From Helianthus annuus (taxonomy: Eukaryota; Streptophyta; Magnoliopsida; Asterales; Asteraceae): 64,000 nucleotides of DNA. Shown one piece after another: positions 54,743 to 64,000 of the stretch. The translations under genes were made by a program, and so were the position numbers. Below the pieces are notes generated by a model, which made no database searches, was not told where the DNA came from, and saw nothing but the letters and a program-made list of their open reading frames with translations. Position 1 is the stretch's first letter. Every line of letters starts with the position of its first letter. The stretch lies in assembly GCF_002127325.2 (NCBI RefSeq), contig NC_035435.2, positions 130,603,788 to 130,667,787 on the forward strand, in the 5' to 3' direction.

Positions 54743-57170
54743 AAAGACCCGGTAAAGTTGTTAGCGTAGCGAGTTAGTCTACGTTTGATTTTAATTAGTA
54801 TACGAGAACCGAGCTTGACCCGACTAACTAACGGTTTTACACTTAGTGATTTTGTTTCATATTCGACGTTTGGATATATTTAACGAAAAATTTATATAAT
54901 GTTTGTTGAGTGATTGCTGAATTTTGATGAATATAACGACACCTGATTGTCGGGATCGTCCAAAAACAGAGGAAACTCTGTCCATTTTTCCGTAAAAACC
55001 CGACGTACAAAATGTATTTTGGTTATAAAAACTTACACTTATCGAAATTCAAGTTAGATACATGATCTAATGAGTTTGCACATTTAGGAACCTTGGTTTT
55101 CTACAAATGTTATATATATCTTTTAAAGAGTTTTACAAGAACCGATATATTCACATTCAAGAGTTTTAACCTTAAGGTATGTTATTTGAAGAAGTTTTAT
55201 ATGTATTTTCTTATTACATTCAAGACATGATTCAAAGAATTTTTGGTTAAGTTTTCATTATTTACAAAATTTTACTTGGAAATTTTAAAACTTCCAGAGT
55301 TCTTATAAACTCTATTTACTACAAATACTATATTTGGTGGGAAAGAATATGTAAATACATATTTATATTTGGACAAAACAAAACTTATGTTCCCATATAA
55401 TATAATTTTAACAAACATTATTATTTTGCAAAGACTCATAACGTCAATTAGAGATTATATCTCTAGAATAAAAATGTATTATATATATGTAGTTATTGTT
55501 CAAAGCGAGTTACGACCTCAGCTACATATGTATTTATTTATTACCACCCTACGAAAACTACAACGGTATATTACCGTATCATATACGATATTTCGAATAC
55601 ATACCATTTCATCTACGCATTCTATTCACGATGACACGAACCGCTATCCACCTACGTATGTCTATTCACGACGATTAACGCGACTTAGTAAATATATTTC
55701 CTAAATCACTCGGAAACCAAGTCGTTCCTGAGACTTAGTTTTCATCCCGATTATAAACGGGATCAAATAACCATAGATTGGTTATTCTGAATCAAAACAA
55801 TAACACCTTTATAGAATCGTTTAGTTAACGATTCGGTAGAGCTCGGACACGTAGTTTAGCTACGTTTAAATTAGAAACTCATAAGTATTCCCTCGTAGGA
55901 ATGTCTTAGTTGCACGCTAGCCGCTTCACGTTCTTGGAACAACCCTACGGAATCACGCTAAGCTAACAATGCACATGGGAGTCCAGGTGAGTTCATAACC
56001 CCCACTTTTTACTGTTTTACATTTTTATAAATGTTTTCGGGGGTGGAAAGACATGCAAGTTTTGCAAAAATAAACAACTTTTCGTTGAACGAAAACTCAT
56101 ATTTCTAAACCATACTACGAATGGATTTCAAGGAACTCAAATGGTTTACGAACGGTTTATACTAAACATACCGGTTTTACAAAACAAACGCGTATTTTCA
56201 CAAACGTGCATGATTTTCATGACTAGTGACAGGAATGTCCTAGTTACTACAATGGGACTGGGTTGTTCTGCGTACGAACAACGAGACAACCCAATGGGTT
56301 TATGTCCCCCTTTTTCTTTTGAAATACATATTAGCTAGGGTATGATTAAGCTATGGAATGAACTCTTGGATCACGTGCGAATAGGCGCTAACTTAGGCAC
56401 CATTAATCCATTTAAGGACCACGGAACAGGGGGTAGATCTATCGGGTACGGGCGAGCCCCACTCACGGTCCTTGTGCGGCCACTTAGAGTGCTTTTGTGT
56501 CCCTGTCGAAGTGAATCGACACTTAGATCGTCTACCGGGTTGAGTGCTTCCTATGTCGGCACACATATTAATGTCTTAGCTACACATTAATGATCAACAT
56601 GTTCATAGACGCATTACATACCTACTTATAAACTGAACTTTCAAATGTTTTTAAGATTCATTTGATGTAAACTCACAAGTACATGGATTTACAAACTTTA
56701 GTAACGGTTTTCAAGTTATACCTAAGTAAGAGGAAGCGCTGATCCTGCTTACAAAGGTTCGTTTGGGCTCGGCCCATTCTCTCTCGTGCAATGCACAAAG
56801 ACTATTGTGGGCTAGACTCACAGTTTTTCATATATCATGCCAAGAAAATAATTTTACTATATTTTCTCAACAACTTTGAAACCGGTTATCAAAAAGATTT
56901 ATTTTAAATCTTTTCAAAACAAACTATGAACTCGCTCAACTTTATGTTGACTTTTTCGCATGTTCTTTCTCAGGTTGCATTTTCAAAACTATGGAACGGT
57001 TGGAATAGGAGAATCTATTGGAGATTCGAGTACTTAGTGGCGTTCAATTTCTAGAAGTCTTTAGCTTATTTGCTTCCGCTGTGCAATGAAGATACCGGTC
57101 CAGTCACGCCAGCTCTGATATTTCGGGGTGTGACATTTTGAGGTGTGGTGAACTTATGCACAATGTAGGC

Positions 57171-57180
57171 CTATTTATAG
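57171..57180 (-). promoter_or_regulatory. TATA box of LTR G
   Basis: CTATAAATAG on the minus strand. The insertion of F 31 bp downstream (57136-57140 is the target duplication) separates this TATA box from the rest of R/U5, so the LTR promoter now faces F. Confidence 0.6.
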
Positions 57181-57357
57181 TGAAAGAATGGCCTCTTGAT
57201 CATTACAACTCAGGCTACAAGTGAGTATGGATGTTCAGCAGGTGGCCCTTGATGCTAGGAGGCAAGTAGGGGGCGCCCATGCTTCACTTATTGCACTTTT
57301 GATCGTTCACAACTTCAAACAACAAGTCTGTCCAAAGTTTCTGCATCTGGGTGGTTC

Positions 57358-57484
57358 ACGCGGCCCGCATGGGAGATCAGGCAGCCTTGTACGCGGGCCG
57401 CCTGAGTTTTCATATCAGAACCGTAACTGCAGGAGGCTCGCGGCCCGCATCAACTTACTCATGACCTTTACGCGGCCCGCGTTA
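57358..57484. repeat. CGCGGCCCGC word cluster in LTR G
   Basis: CACGCGGCCCGCATG (57357), TACGCGGGCCGCCTG (57391), CTCGCGGCCCGCATC (57437) and TACGCGGCCCGCGTT (57469) are four copies of a near-palindrome with different flanks. The core overlaps that of E2 (GCGGGCCGCG) although the LTR bodies differ. Confidence 0.85.
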
Positions 57485-58128
57485 GGTCTAAATTTCTGGA
57501 TTTTTGAATCTTTTATAATTATTGACTAAATCTTTGTAATTAATAACGAAATCTTTGGTAATTAATAACCTGACCTTTCGGGTTTGAAGGGGTAACTTTG
57601 CGATTTGGCCCTTGATTATTTACAACTAAGGGCCTCGTGTTATTTAGCCGCATTGTTAAGTCCCCGGTTAGTTTGTTAGTTATCCGGAAAGTCTTAACTT
57701 TCATTGTTGACGCTTTTAACCCCTCTCATACGAATTTGATCATAACTTTCTCGTTTTAAAACGGAACTTCGCGGAATTTATATAGTACATTCTAGTGAGC
57801 GTATTTTACTGTTACAAAGCCTCGGGTATGTCAAAGGGTCACTCAGAGGTAAAAATAAACATGTTGCCATAGTTAACCCCTGCAGCTTGTAATCTCTCAC
57901 TTTCTTCCGCGTTTCGCTTCCGTACGATCCATGATTTATTCGTTTGAAGGTACGAGCATCGTTTAGGGTTACTATACAGTATACTTACCCTTGTTTGACA
58001 TTTATAACCCTCGATTTACATACATTCAAGGTTTGTCAACTTTAGTCCTTTATTTAATATTAAATGCCACGTGTAAACTCAAGACACGTGTCAATACATT
58101 ATTGGACACAAAATTTCGAGGTGTTACA

Positions 58129-58145
58129 TCCTCACCCCCTTAAAA
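58129..58145 (-). promoter_or_regulatory. Polypurine tract of element G
   Basis: AAGGGGGTGAGGA on the minus strand directly before the LTR start TGTAACACC, identical in kind to that of D. Confidence 0.87.
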
Positions 58146-58163
58146 TAAATCTCGACCCGAGAT

Positions 58164-61100
58164 TTACTCAAACAAATAAGGGTATTTCTCTTTCATCGTG
58201 GATTCAACCTCCCACGTGAATTCGGGACCTCTCCGGGCATCCCATTTAACCTTGACTATAGGTACATGCTTTCTTTGAAGCTTTTTCACTTGTCGGTCTT
58301 CAATCGACAAAGGCTTCTCCACAAACTTCAAGCTCTCATCTATATGCATATCTGTGTGTGGAATCACCAATGATTCATCAGCGAAGCACTTCTTTAGATT
58401 GCAGATGTGGAACACGTTGTGAATTCCATTGAGCTCTTCTGGTAAGTTCAATTTATAGGCAACTGACCCGACACGTTCGATAACCTCGAAAGGTCCTATG
58501 TATCTCGGGCTTAGTTTACCCTTCTTACCGAAACGCATCACCCCCTTCCAGGGTGATACTTTAAGTAATACCTTTTCACCCACTTCGAAGTGAAAATCCT
58601 TACGCTTTGGATCAGCGTAACTTTTCTGCCTATCTCGGGCAGCCTTGAGACGCTCTCGAATCTGGACAATCTTGTCCGTTGTCTCGAAAACTATCTCATG
58701 TCCTGATAATTGGACCTCTCCCACTTCCGCCCAACAAACAGGCGATCTACACTTTCTACCGTATAATGCCTCGAAAGGCGCAGCCTTTATGCTGGTATGG
58801 TAGCTATTGTTGTAGGAGAATTCGATTAGTGGTAGGTTCTTATCCCAACTACCACCTAAATCGATAGCACATGCCCGCAGCATGTCTTCTAATGTTTGAA
58901 TAGTACGCTCACTCTGACCGTCTGTCTGAGGATGGTAAGCCGTACTAAAGTTCAAACGTGTGCCCAAAGATTGCTGGAAACTTTTCCAGAAATGCGACGT
59001 GTATCTAGTATCTCGATCAGAGATAATAGACACAGGTATGCCATGTAAGGCTACAATCTTATCAACATATAATTGGGCTAATGTGTCGGAGCTATAAGTC
59101 TCCTTGATGGGTAAGAAATGAGCTGACTTAGTCAGTCTATCGACCATAACCCATATCGTGTCATTTCCTTTCCTCGTTTTGGGTAACTTGGTAATAAAAT
59201 CCATAGTTACACATTCCCATTTCCATTTAGGGAGTTCAGGCTGTTGTAGCAAGCCAGATGGCTTTTGATGCTCAGCCTTGACTTGTGCACAAGTCAAGCA
59301 TTTGGCTACATAAGCGGCTACAGACTTTTTCAAGCCTATCCACCCATAATTTGCCTTTAGATCCTGATACATTTTGTCTGCTCCAGGATGGACAGAATAT
59401 TTGGAACTATGGGCTTCCTGGAGGATAACATCTCGTAGTCCCCCATAAATTGGAACCCATATTCGCCCATTCAATCGCAAAATTCCATCCTTGCTAAGAG
59501 TTAACTGCTCCTCAGTTACTCCTAACTTTTCCTTAGGATAATTAGCTTCCAACACAGCCTCTCGCTGTGCAGCTAATATCCTTTCAATCAAGTTATTCTT
59601 GACTTCAATGCTCTTGGCATTGATGCGGATGGGTTTCACCCTTTCTTTCCGGCTCAGGGCATCAGCGACTACATTCGCCTTGCCGGGATGGTATCTGATC
59701 TCACAATCATAATCATTTAAGGTTTCCATCCAACGGCGTTGCCTCATGTTCAACTCCTTCTGATTAAATAGATGTTGAAGGCTCTTGTGATCTGAATAGA
59801 TCACAAACTTGATTCCGTACAGATAATGCCTCCACAGTTTTAATGCGAACACAACGACACCCAATTCCAGGTCATGGGTGGTGTAATACTTTTCGTGCAC
59901 CTTCAACTGTCTCGAAGCATAGGCAATCACTTTGCCTTTCTGCATGAGCACACACCCCATGCCAGTGTGTGACGCGTCGCAGTAAACTACGAACTCTTCG
60001 GTACCTTCCGGTAGTGTCAACACAGGGGCGTTGCTTAGCTTTTGCTTTAAAATATCAAAGGTCTCTTGCTGCTTAGGGCCCCAAACAAACTTTTCCTTCT
60101 TCTTGGTCAAGGAGGTTAAGGGCGCAGCAATCCTTGAGAAATTTTCAATGAATCTCCTGTAGTATCCTGCCAACCCCAGGAAACTACGAATTTCGGTAGG
60201 CGTCTTTGGCTCTTGCCAGTTCATGACCGCCTCTACCTTAGCGGGATCCACCTGGATACCACGCTCGCTTACGACATGTCCAAGAAATTGGACTTCTCGT
60301 AGCCAGAATTCGCATTTAGAGAATTTGGCATAGAGTTTCTCGCGATGCAGCAATTTGAGAATACATCGTAGGTGTTTCTCATGGTCAGCTTTGTTCTTTG
60401 AATAGATAAGAATGTCGTCGATGAATACGATGACGAATTTGTCCAAGTACGGCTTGCAGACGCGATTCATGAGATCCATGAACGCAGCCGGTGCATTTGT
60501 GAGTCCAAAAGGCATCACTAGGAACTCGTAGTGACCGTAACGAGTCCTAAATGTTGTTTTATGTACGTCTTCACCTCTGACTTTCAGCTGATGGTAGCCC
60601 GACCTCAAGTCGATCTTCGAGAAATAACTAGCCCCTTGCAACTGATCAAACAAATCGTCGATCCTTGGCAATGGGTATCTATTCTTTATCGTGACCTTAT
60701 TAAGCTCACGATAGTCGATGCACAGACGCATCGATCCGTCCTTCTTAACAAACAGGACAGGTGCTCCCCAGGGAGATGAACTAGGCTTGATGAAACCTTT
60801 CGCTAACAGTTCATCCAGCTGGGTCCTCAATTCCTTCATTTCAGTTGGTGCTAGCCTGTAGGGTGCTCTAGCAATGGGAGCTGCTCCAGGGATGATATCA
60901 ATTCTGAATTCCACTTGTCTATCTGGTGGCAACCCAGGTAGATCTTCGGGGAAAACTTCTGGATACTCCGAAATGACGGGAATATCTTCTATCTTTGGTT
61001 TGGGCTCTTCAATTATCACCTGTGCCATGTAGATGACACAGCCTCTTTTTAAACATCTTGAAGCCTTGAGCATAGTTACGTTCTCGGGCAATCCATACTG

Positions 61101-62723
61101 CGTATCTCCTCGAATGGTGAGCGATTCACCAGTCGGGGTCTTTAGCACTATTTGTTTTCTGTTGCAGACGATCTGGGCCTGGTTGTGGGATAACCAGACC
61201 ATGCCCAGAACGATGTCAAAACCAGCTAGATTAAAGAGAAGTAGAGATAGGGGAAAAGAGTGGTTCTTAATGGATATCATACATCCATCTAATATGGTGG
61301 AGACGGTTTCTACCGTGCCGTCTGCTAGCTCTACCTCGTATTTCACAGTTAAGGTTTTGACAGGCATGTTCAGCAATTTGCAAAATTTTTGGTCTACGAA
61401 GGACTTATCAGCGCCTGAATCAAAAAGTACTCTTGCAAAGATATTATTTACGAGAAAAGTACCTGTGATTACGTTATCATCTTGCAAAGCTTCCTTCACA
61501 TCCATCTTGAAGACTCTAGCATTGTTCTTCTTGGTTTCTTCCGTCTTCTTGGCGAATTTGGGGCAGTTGCTTCTAACGTGCCCCTTCCCATTGCAATTGT
61601 AGCAGGTCGCATCTTTTATCTTCTTGCAGTCCACAGTCTTGTGGTCCTTGGACTTGCACAGTCCACAAGTATACGACCTTGACTGAGACTGTGAGTTCGA
61701 CCCAAGCCTACATTTACCAAAGTGATGCTTCTGGCAGTTTTTGCACTTGGGCTTCTCTCCAGATTGTTGCCCATCTTTCTTCGACTCTGTCCCTCTCTTG
61801 CCATCACCGTTCCCACGGTGTTTCTTGCCCGACCTTCGTGAGGTATCGTCCTCATGCTTCCTCTTCTCGGCCTCTTTGTTCCTCAGCGATCTCAGTCGGA
61901 CCGCGTCCATTGTGAGGGACAAAGAGAGGTCAGTTACAGACCTGAAGGTCGTTGGCCTAGAGGCCTTCACACTTGCCTTTATTGCGGGTTCTAACCCCCC
62001 GATAAAATGAGCGATTCTCCTTGGCTCCGGGGTTACTAGATATGGAACCAACCGAGACATCGTGTTGAAGTTCGTTAAGTAGGCTTGGCAGTCCAGGTTT
62101 GTCATCACTAAAGATACAAAATCGGACTCTATCTTCTCCACCTCATGTTGAGGGCAGTAATTTTCTTTGATGAGAGAAATGAATTCCTCCCACGTCATGT
62201 TGTATAGCACAGTCTTACCCGAGGCCTGAACCAACGCCCTCCACCAAGCCAGGGCCTCGCCCTTAAACGATTGCGACACAAACTTTACCACATCCCTTTC
62301 CGCACAGCCACTGATGTCCACCACAGTGTCCATCTCATCCAGCCACGTCATACAATCGACGGCACCTTTCTCCCCCGTGAAGTCTCGGGGTTTACAAGAC
62401 ACAAAGTACTTGTAGGTGCAGCCCCTGGCACGGGATGCATCAGTATACTCCCTTTCACGACGAACACTGTTTTCATTGGACGAGTGATTATCGTCGTCCT
62501 TCTTGGGCTTTAACAGTGGTTTGCTGTGGGATTTTGAGTGTGTCTTCGGCTTGGAGAGTGGTTTGGAAATGGTTCTGCTACGAGATTCGGTATATTGTCA
62601 ATATAGGGCTGCCTGAACAGCATTGTCGACGAGAGCTTTTAATTGAGCGCCCGTTAAATGTACTTGGGCATTATCATATTCATCTTCACTTGTATGACTA
62701 TTTTCTCCATTAGGATTAGCCAT
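58164..62723 (-). pseudogene. Gag-pol polyprotein of element G, one stop codon from full length
   Basis: From ATG 62721-62723 the frame runs 1519 codons to 58164, interrupted only by TGA at 62598-62600. The stretch after it is open for over 1400 residues. Order: basic leader; Gag core ([29 protein letters not shown]); CCHC knuckle [14 protein letters not shown]; protease [13 protein letters not shown]; reverse transcriptase with [11 protein letters not shown]; RNase H ([15 protein letters not shown]); integrase zinc region (H.. C..C in HPGADKMY to CLTCAQVK) and core ([37 protein letters not shown]); GPF/Y-type region ([17 protein letters not shown]); and chromodomain-like tail ([19 protein letters not shown]). 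It is the best preserved polyprotein in the window. The single TGA looks like a C-to-T change at an Arg codon. Confidence 0.9.
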
Positions 62724-63488
62724 GGTAACTTGAATCTGTTACAGAAGACAACGAAAATTTTATTTAGGAGTTTATTATTGAATTGTCTTTTATGGCAATT
62801 CATTAACCATGGTAACGAAGACCATATCCGGTTAATTTGTTACTCACTTTTTATTTAGGATTTGAACATACTTATCCTAATCACAATTAATATTGCTAGT
62901 GGCATAAAAGCCTAGTATTAGCTGAGATTACAGAGAATCAAGGTATGAAGGTTTGAACCGTAGTTCTTTTACCCCCTTCTGACAGGGAGTCATAGACCAC
63001 CACTGTCTTTTGTCTTATTATGACAACAATTATGGCCCGTAGGCACTGCATCACTAATGGATGTTTGATAATTTGGCCCGTAGGCACTACATCGCTAATG
63101 GATGTTTAACAAGTGATCATCTTCATTGATGATTTAACCCATGATTTATTATATCATTTATTTGGGTTGGAATCCTTTAAAGGATTCTTGTATAAGAATG
63201 ACGTGTGCGATTTTAACGAATCACATCTGCCATGATTGTTAACATGCTTACAGAGGTCAACAGGGAATCTGAATCTTTTAATTAGGTCTTACCATCTTGG
63301 CCGGATCTTAAAAGACACCTGGCTAGGTTTCACTCTTAAGATTCTTTATTTAGGCAGATCAAATTAAAAGGAATGATTTTGATTTATTTCATATATAGTA
63401 ATAACAAAAATGAAATTCATAACATAACATTCCATAATTTCGAATACGATTACACGCTGCCCTAAACGGGACTTTTAAACAAGTACAC
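62724..63488 (-). other. Spacer between hairpin array and gag in element G
   Basis: No coding frame. A 34 bp direct repeat GGCCCGTAGGCACTGCATC (to GATGTTT) occurs at 63034-63067 and 63075-63108. The phrase CTTACCATCTTGGCCGG (63289-63305) is the reverse complement of a phrase repeated in the spacer of D. Confidence 0.55.
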
Positions 63489-63612
63489 ACCTACATAGAG
63501 GTTAATAAAGAGACAAGTCCACGCAGGGATTAATACAAGATAAGTGTCCACACAGGGACTAAAGGATAAGTCCACGCAGGGACTGAAATACGATAAACGT
63601 CCACGCATGGAC
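63489..63612 (-). repeat. Array of five short hairpins after the extra ORF (element G)
   Basis: Units at 63599-63612, 63570-63583, 63546-63559, 63517-63530 and 63489-63502 (in minus-strand order). Minus-strand stems and loops are GTCC-ATGCGT-GGAC, GTCC-CTGCGT-GGAC, GTCC-CTGTGT-GGAC, ATCC-CTGCGT-GGAC (one A/C mismatch) and ACCT-CTATGT-AGGT. Spacing is 24-29 nt. The array begins 41 nt after the extra ORF, versus about 39 nt in D. Confidence 0.85.
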
Positions 63613-63652
63613 TTTATTTAAAATAGACATTACATTAGAACATATATAAGGA

Positions 63653-64000
63653 CTAATGGTCACGTTTCTTCTTCTTGCCTTTCAACAGGTTCGCTAGACC
63701 CTTAAGGAATCCCCTGTTGTTCTTTCGTTCTTCCTCGAAATCCCGTTCCACACGAGTTAAGCGGTGGAGGATTTCTTCTTGTTCGGGCGGAGAAAAACGT
63801 GGTTGTGGCACCGGTTGCGGAACTGGAGGTCTAGGAGGTGCTGGATACCCATGAGCTGAGTAGTCCGGTATCCCCATGTTTCCAAAAGCTCCGTCGGGAT
63901 AGCGGGCATTATACCTAGCCGCTACCACATATGGGTCACGCTCATAGTTGTAATTGTAATGTGCGTGCGACGACGGTTCGAACGGGTTGTACGCCATTGG
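63653..64000 (-). CDS. Extra proline-rich ORF upstream of gag in element G, C-terminal part
   Basis: The frame is open from the right window edge to the stop at 63653-63655. The visible 115 residues include NPFEPSSHAHYNYNYERDPY, a proline-rich stretch (PPRPPVPQPVPQP), a charged segment (ILHRLTRVERDFEEERKNN) likely helical, and a strongly basic end KGKKKKRDH. It matches the C-terminal half of the ORF 19458-20687 in D at many positions (NPFE, PPE, ERD, NNRGF/NTRGF, KGL, KGK, RD). No known domain is recognised. The visible part is undamaged. The true start lies outside the window; the ATG at 63997 is internal by comparison with D. Confidence 0.72.
   Translation of the reverse strand, partial: PMAYNPFEPSSHAHYNYNYERDPYVVAARYNARYPDGAFGNMGIPDYSAHGYPAPPRPPVPQPVPQPRFSPPEQEEILHRLTRVERDFEEERKNNRGFLKGLANLLKGKKKKRDH

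Larger units (their letters stand above)
44327..57135 (+). mobile_element. Element F: non-autonomous LTR retrotransposon with giant LTRs (LARD-like), 12.8 kb
   Basis: It has two long LTRs (44327-50307 and 52762-57135), a Met-tRNA primer site, a polypurine tract and the target duplication TTTTG (44322-44326, 57136-57140). The internal region of 2454 bp has no gag, protease, RT, RNase H or integrase motif in any frame. Such large derivatives rely on proteins of other elements. It lies inside the 3' LTR of G, so it is younger than G. The two LTRs are nearly identical by eye apart from a few indels and one insertion, suggesting a fairly recent arrival. Confidence 0.9.
52762..57135 (+). repeat. 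3' LTR of element F (4374 bp)
   Basis: Same ends as the 5' LTR. It lacks the solo LTR insertion. It has about 30 bp (near 56071-56100) and a segment at about 54708-54800 that the 5' LTR lacks or replaces. It contains a GC-rich block (53940-54300) with a (GA)n run at about 54154-54176, and a W-box array at 54563-54742. Target duplication TTTTG follows at 57136-57140. Confidence 0.92.
57141..58128 (-). repeat. 3' LTR of G, upstream part (U3 side)
   Basis: On the minus strand it starts TGTAACACCTCGAAATTTTG at 58128 and runs to the F insertion at 57141, where it joins the other part at 44326. A minus-strand TATA sequence CTATAAATAG is at 57171-57180, with a cluster of GCGGCCCGC-type words upstream (57358-57484). 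Confidence 0.87.
41935..64000 (-). mobile_element. Element G: minus-strand chromovirus-like retrotransposon, nearly intact, split by F
   Basis: Read from the right on the minus strand: extra ORF (64000-63653, cut by the window edge), hairpin array, spacer, gag-pol (62723-58164), polypurine tract (58145-58129) and 3' LTR (58128-57141 plus 44326-41935). The LTR is interrupted by element F, and TTTTG on both sides of F shows the join. LTR ends, the extra ORF, the hairpins and gag-pol are homologous to element D. The 5' LTR lies beyond 64000. Confidence 0.9.

Noticed and set aside
44327..57135. A segmental tandem duplication instead of an LTR element (two near-identical blocks of about 4.3 kb)
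   Set aside because: The blocks have LTR terminal motifs, a primer site after the first, a polypurine tract before the second and the TTTTG target duplication outside both.
61033..61602. Plus-strand open frame of 189 codons opposite gag-pol of G
   Set aside because: Shadow of the minus-strand polyprotein; no independent support.
1..64000. A bacterial-type defence system, biosynthetic cluster or horizontally acquired operon
   Set aside because: No prokaryotic gene organisation, ribosome binding sites or related domains. Everything recognisable is plant retroelement, MITE, SINE, Helitron or NAC sequence.

Overview
This 64 kb window is nuclear DNA of a flowering plant. It is dominated by nested LTR retrotransposons and holds one recognisable host gene, a three-exon NAC transcription factor at 35344-36797. 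The long Ty3/gypsy LTRs, the initiator-Met tRNA primer sites, the Athila-like and chromodomain-bearing elements and the LTR sequence style suggest a eudicot, perhaps Asteraceae. The family guess comes from general impression and is not tested here.

Left stack (1-33334). The outer layer is a decayed Ty1/copia element, C, whose 3' LTR is 32757-33334. An Athila-like Ty3/gypsy element, B (3069 to about 12411), sits in the leader of C. A minus-strand gypsy element, A, sits in the gag-pol of B and runs off the left edge (1-3068, with its 2.4 kb 5' LTR at 656-3068). C also carries a hAT-like MITE in gag (12960-13476), a complete 14 kb chromovirus-like element, D, in pol (15775-29840, 5 bp target duplication ATAGG) and a Helitron end (to 32741).

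Host island (33335-38280). This holds the NAC gene, its upstream region with a 312 bp foldback MITE, and a tRNA-type SINE downstream with a 15 bp target duplication.

Right stack (38281-64000). E1 (minus strand, chromovirus remnant) is interrupted by E2 (plus strand; LTR, PBS and first gag codons). E2 is interrupted by G (minus strand; gag-pol 58164-62723 with a single stop codon). The 3' LTR of G is interrupted by F, a 12.8 kb element with 4-6 kb LTRs and no coding capacity (target duplication TTTTG). The 5' LTR of F holds a 1.7 kb solo LTR, and the 3' LTR of F preserves the empty site.

How the parts work: A, B, C, D, E and G encode or once encoded the usual Gag, protease, reverse transcriptase, RNase H and integrase. 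F and the solo LTR depend on proteins made elsewhere. The most unusual signals are non-coding or little described. One is a five-hairpin array with a constant loop and covarying stems, just after the stop of an extra proline-rich ORF upstream of gag, found in both D and G. A second is a family-specific cluster of GC-rich palindromic words, in most families close upstream of a TATA box. A third is an internal TATA box plus 5'-UTR intron in front of the Athila-type third ORF. A fourth is an array of about eleven W-box cores in each LTR of F.
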